Shown here piece by piece: positions 11,451-20,948 of a stretch of DNA of 64,000 nt. The stretch comes from Sipunculus nudus (Eukaryota > Annelida > Sipuncula > Golfingiida > Sipunculidae). Positions within the stretch are counted from its first letter, which is position 1. The number at the start of each line of letters is the position of its first letter. The position numbers and the translations under genes are program-made. The notes below the pieces were generated by a model that saw only the letters and a list, made by a program, of their open reading frames with translations, had not been told where the DNA came from and did not search any database. The DNA lies in the NCBI GenBank assembly GCA_026874595.1, contig CM049307.1, forward strand, positions 60,974,370 to 61,038,369, read 5' to 3'.

Positions 11451-13640
11451 TTCGTTTCATCTATATGACCAATATCTCGTTATCTCTGTGATATGACGGT
11501 TTGTTACACATTAAGACTAATTGACTTCAACGCAAATACTGGTTGCTTGAGAAATATGTCCTGACAACATGGCATACGGATGTGTTTTCTTTTTGATAGT
11601 TCATATGTCATTTCTTATTCAAGAGAGCACGTTATTATCAAACAGGCATATATCCAGCCCTCGGTGAGGTAAATTTACCTTCTCACTTTAAAGGGACCTA
11701 GTCACTTATCTAACGAATAATGACTAAAAGATAATATCTTAAACATATTATAGAACTGTGCCATGCAGGAAACGCTATTTCCACCGCACATAGGGTGATT
11801 GTTTTGTTTAAATTCATGTGTTTATAACATGGTCCCTCAAAAATAATCCAATCACATTCAACAAGGACATTTGGCGGCAAATCAGAGTTTGGCAAAGGGC
11901 GTTTTACAACAAGTAAACTTTCAGGTTAAGTAAACCTATTCTACGTGCGTTTGTTGTATGAATGGAGGATTTCATCCAGATCCCAGACTTTGCCCTAATT
12001 TGATAGGATGGTACACATGTGACGTCATGGCCTGAATTTTATCAACAACTCAGATCTTGTAATGCATTTTGTTTTTATTCCCTCCTGAAAATTTTAGACT
12101 GACAGTGACAGAAATACTGCGGTTTTACTGAGATCTAGAATTTTTAGTCACAGGGGATCTCCCAGAGTGTGACGTCACTGCCGAGTTGAGAGTGCTCATA
12201 GATGTGCCAATAGTTTTTTAACATATCACACAACCTCATGTTTTTTTTGTGTGGAATAGACAGAAAAAAATGTTTTTCCACAAGGAACTGGGCTCATTTT
12301 ATGTAAAATCTATATAAATATTTTTTTTTCACAGGCAATTATGTTATATGATAATATGATGAGATTTGGAGTACGTTTGCTTGACCTTCAACTTCCGCAC
12401 ATATGCAACCAACGACCTTATGTTGCATGGATAGTCTGTTTGTCAGCACAGGCTCATGTATACCGTGTTCACAATCAGCTTATAGAAAAACTCATACATC
12501 CGTCACAGCGGCGTTATATGAACTTTTTTTAAACAAGAATTACCTGGAGTTCATTAATATGCGCGCAGAGTAAGCCAGGAATCACATAAATTCCTCAGAA
12601 AAGGTAGGGAAATATGTGTTTAAGGGGCCCAATCACATATAAAGCATGTTGAATTAACACGAAAAATGGCTACTTCGCTTTAAAATGAATTGGTACCTGC
12701 AAAACTATTGCCCTGAAACCGTTTACTTACTCCTGTAAACAAGTGTTAAAAACAGTAGACCGGGCGCGATAACAGGTGTTAACATAAACACCGCGCGTGC
12801 ATCGCCGGGCTACAACACGTGTCAATCTGGAGATGCCCTGTCTGACTTTGCCAAATAAAATGTAATACATGTTCCTGCTTGCTGAAACAACGCATGTTGC
12901 GGCTCATAATCAGACGGGGTTGTTTTATTAAAAACAAAAACAAAGTGGACTGTATGGACCTAACTAGATGCTAAACCGCCGTATGCGAGGTAATGAGACT
13001 GTGTACTGGGATGTTTTTGCGGGTAAACTTTTGTATAAAGCAAAACTGAACTGATAGTGTAGAGTATGGGCATAATAATGCTCCTGATTATGTCCCTTTG
13101 AATAATTATTTATTCTTGCCTCGTGACTAACAAATCTTATTATGCGAAATTCCGTTTACAGATACCAGACAGAGCATGGAGTTCTTTTATTTTAGGTTGG
13201 GGAGATATATACTCCGGAACTGTAGGAGCCCGGTCCGAATTCCGCCAGGGCCTCAAAGGTGAAAAAGGAATTCTCAAAAGAACCTTATAATCTATTGTCC
13301 TGTCGTTAAGACTTAATCATTAATCAATATTATAACATGTTTACCTCCATGACATTTATGAAGTCTAGGTGGTCATGCAGCCATGTATTATTACGCAGTA
13401 GTTACCGTTGGTTATACAAATCGGTTCATTCTGAATCTTCTCCGCTTTAACCTCTTCTTCCTTTTGGCAGGGTTATCCTGGTTTCGCGACCAGGCACGGG
13501 CACAAGGCCGAGAATTGCAACAATTCTTGAACGTGTTGTCCAAATCGAGATGCAAGAGTGGAAACAGGCAATCAACATCACGTGACCAGTGGATTGTCGT
13601 TAACTGTTCTGACGGCTGCGTCCTTCTAAATAGTGGCGTT
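11451..13640. other. Intergenic sequence upstream of copy A
   Basis: No supported gene. At 13471 the plus strand has a good acceptor-like tract (CTTCTTCCTTTTGGCAG) followed by about 110 bp open in more than one frame; without a partner exon this is not called. The rest is AT-rich unique sequence. Confidence 0.4.
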
Positions 13641-13659
13641 TAATTTCCATAGAAACGTG

Positions 13660-13959
13660 GTATATATATGTATATATATATAAATGTATATATATATATT
13701 TTTATATATCAAAGAGTGTTTTATTATATATATATATATACATGTATATATATATATGTATATACATTATATATATATATATATGTGTATATATATATAT
13801 ATATTTGTATATATCAAAGTGTGTTTTATTTTATATATATATATACATGTATATATATATATGTATATACATTTTATATATATATGTATATATATATAAA
13901 TATTTGTATATATCAAAGTGTTTTACTATATATATACATGTATATATATATGCATATAC

Positions 13960-14007
<48 letters not shown>
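13660..14007. repeat. Composite AT satellite with higher-order unit
   Basis: Alternating AT broken by regular anchors (ATATCAAAGTG, TTTTATT, ATACATGTATA, GTATATACAT). About three higher-order units of roughly 100-110 bp can be seen, ending in 40 bp of pure AT. Open frames across it are artefacts of the TA repeat. Confidence 0.85.
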
Positions 14008-14012
<5 letters not shown>

Positions 14013-14950
14013 GCCAATAGACGGTGACGATTAACTTTACCATACTCACAGAAGCTATTCATACACACGTATATTATGTATAACGTGAAAGTAAGCAGTA
14101 ACATTTGAAAATTGGGAAAAACACACATAGTAAATAAATACCTACCTCACACCCTACTTAAGCAACATAATAATTAGAAAAATATGAGAAATCAGTCTAC
14201 ATTTTACAAAATATCAGACCCACTTATGGAGTAAAGGCCATTGGTCACATGCAAAACACCCTCAAATGACAACTGCATGCTGATTGGATGATGTCATGTA
14301 AACATTTTAAAAACAAAACACAGATGGCTACTCATGCACGGAAAAATCATATCTGTCAGATTATTGTAAAGAAACTAAAATATTGTGAAACTGGGGATTT
14401 ATTGTAAAATTCTAAATTGCCATATAAGGTTGTCACTTCCAAATGTAGTTGTCTAGCAAAATGTTGAAAAATATAAACTTTATAAAGTACCGACAAATAC
14501 AGTTGGACAGCAGGTGGTGAAACGGACTATAGTATGGCCTATAACATTGCGCCGAAGACCTCATAGCGTAATATAACATGAATATGTATTTAACTTATTA
14601 AATTATTTTCATAAATGCGCAGTCCTTTAAACCATGAGTGAAAAATATATGTTGAGTCATAACAAATGACCTGAAGCTATAAATTTAAGCGTTTTTTTTT
14701 TTTTCTGGAACAATTTCTGTCGCAGATGTGCTTTAATGTTTTGCGATACCATATAAATGCTTTATATAATATATTTTACTTATATTATATATAATATATA
14801 ATAATTTATAATAATTTATAATTAATATTATACTATTTCTCATATTTTTATCGTCGAAAAATTTTGGGAAGCGCCCACACTGCGCGTGTTCTAAATCAGC
14901 CCCTTTTAGCAGTCGACAGTGCTGATGATGAAAAAAATTTGCTACACTTG

Positions 14951-15193
14951 CTAATACGGTCTAAATGGCCGAAACTGCAAGTATAAAATGGCTTTCCGTC
15001 TCAAAGCTTTGTCGTCCACAGATCGGGTTCGTCTCTCGATTGGCATAGCTGGGTCTCCGCTGATGGGACCGGTGAAGGGAATGTGGGTTGCTTCTGCCTT
15101 TGTGGCTGTGGGTGCTGTAGCTTTCCTATAGGGTCGTCGGTGCGGATTGAACGATTGCGGTCTCTCGCGGCTTTTTGCTTGGCTTAGTGGCAT
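14951..15193 (-). CDS. Small unrecognised ORF, 80 codons
   Basis: ATG at 15193 opens MPLSQAKSRERPQ, then a basic, proline- and threonine-rich stretch ending LQFRPFRPY. It is more GC-rich than the flanks and lies just downstream of a TATA-like box (15220-15228, minus). No family is recognised. The ATG falls almost at the predicted start site, which argues against normal translation. Alternatively this is the GC-rich body of a non-coding transcript. Confidence 0.2.
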   Translation of the reverse strand: MPLSQAKSRERPQSFNPHRRPYRKATAPTATKAEATHIPFTGPISGDPAMPIERRTRSVDDKALRRKAILYLQFRPFRPY

Positions 15194-15219
15194 CACGTCT
15201 GTTGGCTCTGAGAGCAATG

Positions 15220-15300
15220 CTTATAGACACATCCGATGTTTGCAAACAAAGCCCCCCAACTGGCGCATGCGCACTGGGCCGTAAGGCAAGAAACACAGCC
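15220..15300 (-). promoter_or_regulatory. Promoter-like segment, minus orientation
   Basis: On the minus strand: TTGCCTTAC, GCGCATGCGC (NRF-1-like palindrome), then ATCGGATGTGTCTATAAG. The last 18 bases occur again, identical, at 17582-17599 on the plus strand, with TTGCCTTAC also about 50 bp upstream there. Confidence 0.4.
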
Positions 15301-16754
15301 CAGCTTGACTGCCAGCCATATAATCAGCACAGTTTACCTATATAATATAGCATCAATGTATGTTTGATCAGTATCAAAATAAAAGACACTGCCATGTCCC
15401 ACAGTAACTTTATTATCCCAATAAATTAGTCTACACTTAACCCAGTGAAATAAAAGGGACTAGCCAAGGCTATTTACTGCAACAGATCAATTTGGTCAGT
15501 TCTGTCAGAGATGACACTTGTGAATATAAGATCGTATAGTGCAGAAATGATAAAGTAGTTTAAATCTCTAAGAAGACTTGTCTTCCAGATAGCTTATAAA
15601 ACTTGAAAATATGTTAAATTTTAATGAAAAAAATCCATGGTTTATAACAGTAGCCTATAACTAGCATGAAAATACAATTAATGGTGCAGTTTCCCTCAGT
15701 AAAAAACTAATAAAGAATACTCTATTGTTAGTTCAGTCTCTTCTCTAAAACATAATAGTGCCACGTAGATTTAAATTTATATAAGTATATCAAAATCTTG
15801 CTAATCTGCAAAAATTTGGTGCTCATCATAGGCCTATACTGTATGTATATATGAGTGTCAGTAATGATGTAACAAGTGATGTCTCATACTGTACAAAAAA
15901 AAAACTGCAATCAAACTTGAATGATTCTATAAAGGATATCATGTTTTTTTTTGTGACCAACTGACTCTGAGGAAAATATATTGTCAACTTACAAAAAATG
16001 TGTTCCCTTCTTAACTGCTTCATATTTTGTATGGCTTATAACAAGGTAGAGTCTAAACTTCCCCCCCCCCCATCCCCCGGACCAATAAAAATATAGAAAT
16101 ATCATCAAATCCCTGCCCATAAATCACTATTCACATCTTAATGCCAATTCTTATTTCAAACAGGGCAATAATAATCCTCCCACCAGAAACTTCCATTTAT
16201 TTTATATAATTAATATAGTATTACTCAAAATAAATAATTGATTTCTTCCAACACCTTGCTTTGGTTTCCACTAGTGTATGAAAAAATAAATACCACTATA
16301 CAGTACTTCATATGAACCATGAATGAAAAAGGAACCTTGCAAATTTTTTATATGTTCTAATTATTACTGTTATTATAATAATTATTGCCAAAAGAGTAAC
16401 TGTTAAACAATGTAAAGAATGGTTTCCTTTGAAGTATTATTGTAATCAGTTAAATAATTATTGAGGCGATGTAATCGATATATGCAACGGTATGTGTTCG
16501 TTTACAAGAGAAAGCAATTGTGTTGTGTAAGTTTTAATGTTAAATTGTGGTTAAAAATTTGTGGCGTTTGATTAGAATATAAATTTAAATAAAGTAAAAT
16601 TGATTATAACTGTAAGAAACATTGAAATATATAGATTTGCTAGGGGTTGTCCTTTCCAGTAGTTTTGATATTAATGATATTCATATTATTATTAAAGTTA
16701 TTATTATGATTTATTATTGATGATAATAAAATAAATAATAATAATAAAAATATA

Positions 16755-16818
16755 ATAATACTATTATTATTATTATTATTATTATTATTATCATTATTAT
16801 TATTATTATTATTATTAC
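16755..16818. repeat. (ATT)n microsatellite
   Basis: Runs of ATT/TTA over about 60 bp in the 14-17.5 kb intergenic stretch, which otherwise shows no gene. Confidence 0.9.
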
Positions 16819-17530
16819 AAAAATAAGAAACTATATGATAAAAACATTCATTGAATATTAAGTGAAGGGTTATATCTGTTACAGATTATGAGTCTCAAAT
16901 TAACTTAGGAAAATGAGTAATTAATTTTGTCATCAGATAAAGCTTCCATGGACATTCTCAACTTGGATCAGCTGATAGACAGGTCTAAAGACAAATTTAT
17001 TCATATGTATTGATTTTATATTTAGAAGAAAAAAGAACAACTCTAAAATGTGATTTGTTATTGGAAATGATCCACCAAAGTGAAGGCTGTACTCCCTTTT
17101 TGGCATTTATGACATTTACTCCCGCCAACAGGGAGGTCCAGGTCTGGACAAGGAAGTCTGACATTTCTTCTGCTGATTAAGTGAATAAAATTATCCATGT
17201 ACGTCACATGAATCGAACTGCACTTGTGGTTGGAAAGCATGTTACAAATATATAGAATGAAGCGTGAAAACCTAAATGTTAAAACCTCTTGATTAGCCAT
17301 GACTAAATGCAAGGATGCTGAACACCAGGTGGGATTGTCAGCTGCAAGTTTAAATGTTCTGTGGAAGGCCTCCTGGAGTTAAAATGACTATTTAATTGTA
17401 GGGACACTAGAATGACATGTTTATGGTGTTGGATATAGAATATGACATTAAACAGTGAGAAAAAGGAAGGATAACTCAGACTGGTATTGTAGGGTAAATA
17501 GCTTGTCCAGTGCCTGCCGCAGCCCATGTT

Positions 17531-17665
17531 TTGCCTTACAGAGCACCACGTGGTCAGTGACCTAGTTTCTGTGACGTCACGATCGGATGTGTCTATAAGG
17601 AGCGCGCAGGGCTGAGGTCTTGACCACAGCAACCTGTAGCTGCTCGGCGAGCGAAACTTCTTCAG
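17531..17665 (+). promoter_or_regulatory. Promoter-like segment, plus orientation
   Basis: TTGCCTTAC, CCACGTGG, GTGACGTCAC (CRE-like palindrome) and ATCGGATGTGTCTATAAG precede a GC-rich stretch containing TTCAGTCAGTCAGAAGTCG. It is the inverted partner of the segment at 15220-15300; similarity stops after the TATA, as expected if upstream control elements but not transcripts are shared. A 43-codon ORF (17722-17853, starting MPHLFHKFRRVDTLSGSQEY) follows but is not recognised. Confidence 0.4.
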
Positions 17666-17749
17666 TCAGTCAGAAGTCGACGGGAGGAAGTGCAGCGTGT
17701 TATTTTTAAACTATCCGACAAATGCCCCATCTGTTTCATAAATTTCGCC

Positions 17750-18010
17750 GAGTCGACACACTGTCGGGCTCACAAGAGTACGATCTGCAGATTAGGGTTT
17801 GTGGGCTTAGAAACCTATATGGCCTACAGGCCACAATGCAACGGCGCTGTTAAATACACGTAGGTATAAATGTAGTGAAGAGGGTAATGTAGTCCGTTCA
17901 AGTACATATTTTGATTATGAAGTCTGTCAGTTTAGACAAGTAGTCCAGGCCGTCCCACAGTGCCTTACTGGAAGAGGTTCGCTTTGAGTTGAAACGACCC
18001 CTGGCGGAAG
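17750..18010. repeat. Dispersed repeat R1, copy 1
   Basis: Shares GGTATAAATG..GAAGAGG.TAATGTAGTC, GACAAGT..TCCAGGCCGTCCCACAG and CTGGCGGAAGG with the stretches at 18715-18900 and 32260-32575. The internal spacing differs between copies. No ORF or target duplication was identified. Confidence 0.55.
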
Positions 18011-18714
18011 GGTGCACAGTACACGATGGCACTATTTAATACTTTGAGGAGTGGTGTCATCACTGTGATAGTCGCTCGAATCCTTATTTGTGGTTGTGTT
18101 TTTATCAAGAAATGGAGGAGGCTGTGCATAATATGAGTATATAGTCGTGCCTTACGTAGTTTAAGTGTCATATAATAAATAAAATATCAAAATAATTTAT
18201 TGAAAGGTTAAAGTAGGATTTCACTGTAGATTTAGCTTTGGGTGCGCACGCCAATTATATTTACTTAGTTCAAGAGTCTAGGATAAAACAGGCATCCCAT
18301 AAGATCAGACAGTGTGGAGCACTGGCCCGCGAATACACCTGTCAAAAGTAAGTCATATATCACAAATAACTCATCTGGTAAATTTTTTAACATGTTGAAA
18401 AATGCGGAATTTCTCTTCCTGACCTTTACCCGGACGGTCTTCTTTTCTTTACAATATGTGTAAGATACTTGTCCGTCAGCAGCCATATAGACATAACGGA
18501 TGAAAAAATAAGCAGCAAATCCTGAAACCACCAAAAACCTCTGATAAAGATAGTTTCCTGGGCCTGTTCAGCCCAGTTAAGAGATAGTATTCTTTCATAA
18601 CGGAGAGTTAAAAAATGTTTAGCCGTATGATCATGCACGATATGCTGATCAACCTGTTCATGGGCGCAATTTCATTCGCAATTAATGTGTGTGTGTGTGG
18701 GGGGGGGGTTGTTA

Positions 18715-18900
18715 TTTTGGTAAGGGACGGAATAATAATATTATCTAAGCATGCGCATGTTTAATATAAAAAAGTTGTTGCCTTGAAATATGAAAAATTT
18801 TGATTTTAAAGTTTGACAATTGAGACAAGTGGCTCCGGCCGTCCCACAGAGCCTATAAGAGGTTCGTGTCTGGAAGAAACAATATCTGGCTGAAGGGTGT
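18715..18900. repeat. Dispersed repeat R1, copy 2
   Basis: Contains GGCCGTCCCACAG, AAGAGGTTCG and CTGAAGGGTG (matching copy 1) and AAGCATG..CATGT, CCTTGAAA, AAATTTTGATTTTAAAGTTTG (matching copy 3 at 32260-32575). Confidence 0.5.
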
Positions 18901-19840
18901 GAATGTGGCAGGAGGTCATATGATCGGTCGTGTTTGCGTGTGCGTGTTTGTCTGGATGATATCCCCGAAAATTTCAATGAATTTCGACATAATTTCTTGG
19001 AACGATGGGCCATGGGACAACGAAAAAAAAAACACAATACTTTATGTGTGCACCACTGACTCAGAGCTAGCATATTTACAGGCTATTTCATGAAAGTCAT
19101 ATCAGTTAATGTCAGGTTGGAGACATATCACTTATATGTACAGACAGTATGATATGATACTCGTTATAATGCCAGGCTTAATAATAATAATAATGATAAT
19201 AATAATAATAATCATCATAATCATATTCCCTTTTTTCGATACAGGTTTAAAATGCAACCGCCATTTTAGATTCAGTGTAGTGTTTTTGTTAGGCCACGTG
19301 ACATTAGGCATTTTTGTACGCAGGTACAGGGTTTCACAGGCTCACACACACACTCACCGATTCACGTGCCCTTTTCCGGCCTACACTTTTCATCGAACAC
19401 CAGGAAATCCTGATATGAACTACCCGATGTAGGATATCTTTTTTATTGTTTTTACAAGATTCGGACACCCATGGACTGCCAACAAAAACAAAGCAAACAT
19501 ATGTCGTAAAAGATTGGAAAAAAGGAGAGAAGCAGATTATATTTATTTGTCAAGAATATTTAAAGAGCCATCGTTTTAAGGAACATTTGTTACTTAAAAC
19601 TCATCATTTACTGACATATGCTGTGTATGGCGTCATTCACACCATTTCGTTTAAATTTTAAAATTTACGTTTTACTGGACATGATATACCTTACGATCAT
19701 TTGGACTATAGGGTTTTACCATCGAGTTCATTAAAAAACTGCATTGTTTATGATAAAAATAAAACGAAACTATCCGATCATACTTTCACAATCTTCAACA
19801 ACAGGTGTCTGCAGTGTATTTTGCGTGATTCTGAGTATAT

Positions 19841-20076
19841 TCAGCACACACTAGCTTTTTCGCAGATAGCAAACATGGGATTTGTGTCAGGAATGTCGTT
19901 CCATATACCGGAACTTCCAAATAAGGAGAGCTCATGTTCTTTGCCCCTGTGGTTGTCCGGCTGCCCTGGAGGCCAGTTGTTGTACCTCATGGCGGACCCG
20001 GTTGCCTTCCACACCCAGCTACCCTCACTGCCTCTGTCCGACCCCGACGTCCAGTAACCAAACCACCCGGGTTTCC
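19841..20076 (-). CDS. Lectin exon 3: ligand-binding half and C-terminus
   Basis: Acceptor CTCATCTAG|GGAAACC. It encodes GYWTSGSDRGSEGSWVW, NNWPPGQPDNHRG, GIWNDIPD and MFAICE, then KASVC and TAA. Glu and Asp stand where the C2 and C3 cysteines should be (GKEHE for .NEDC; WNDIPD for WND..C), checked directly on the nucleotides. The sequence ends on a cysteine. Confidence 0.9.
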
Positions 20077-20906
20077 CTAGATGAGTCGAATACAGAAACA
20101 GCATGTTAAGTTATTATTACAAACTGCCTTCACAAGAGGAAATTAATAATAACAAGAATAAGCTTGCAAAAACAAATAAATGTCTCCCTTACCTATGGGC
20201 CTCTCATCTCAAAATTTAAGTGCAAAAAATACGGTATACTTAAAAAAATAATTTATGTTCCGGCTGATTTCACTTTGCGGATGAAGGTCACGGTCACCAG
20301 GTTTATTTTCCAGAAACATTTCACTTATCATATTTCATGAAAATATATTGTGTGGTTCAAAAGAGATAGTATAAATCAAATATTTCTATTTCTGATGGTT
20401 TTATGTTAAAGATGAAGGTCAAGGTTACCGGTTTTAGAAAAAATATATCGAGATTTTGGTAACAACATTTCACAAGTCGAAATTTATGAAAATATACTGA
20501 GTGGTTCAAAAGTTATAGCGTTCACGAATTATTTCTATTCGGGCTGATTTGACCTTGAAAATCCAGGTCAAGGTGATCAGTTTTCGAACTCGTCAGAGAA
20601 CTTGGTTGAAACATTAAGTTTTTTTTTTTCAAATTTGAGGTAGAAATTTGCGATACTTAAAAGTTCTGAGGTTCACAAAAAATCTATTTCAGCCTATTTA
20701 ACCTTGATGATAAAGGTCAAGGTCATGGTTTTCGAACTCTTCCGAGAAATTGATAAATAGAAACATTTTAAATTTCATATAGTTATTTCATATAAAAGTT
20801 AGTTGTTCAAATGTTATCGTGTTCAGATGAAACGACAGACGACGACCACGGACAATGACAGGCAAAGCACTATACGTCTCCCCCCAGGCATGGATATATA
20901 TATATA

Positions 20907-20948
<42 letters not shown>

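Noticed and set aside
13471-13620. Possible plus-strand exon after CTTCTTCCTTTTGGCAG
   Set aside because: Good acceptor tract but more than one frame is open, no donor or partner exon, and no recognised peptide.
13668-14049. Four overlapping Tyr/Ile-rich open frames
   Set aside because: They are translations of an imperfect AT satellite; every frame of (TA)n is open.
18265-18638. Two overlapping minus-strand ORFs (VSGFAAYFFIRYVYMAADG and others)
   Set aside because: Two competing frames without recognisable domain, ATG context or splice sites that join the lectin.
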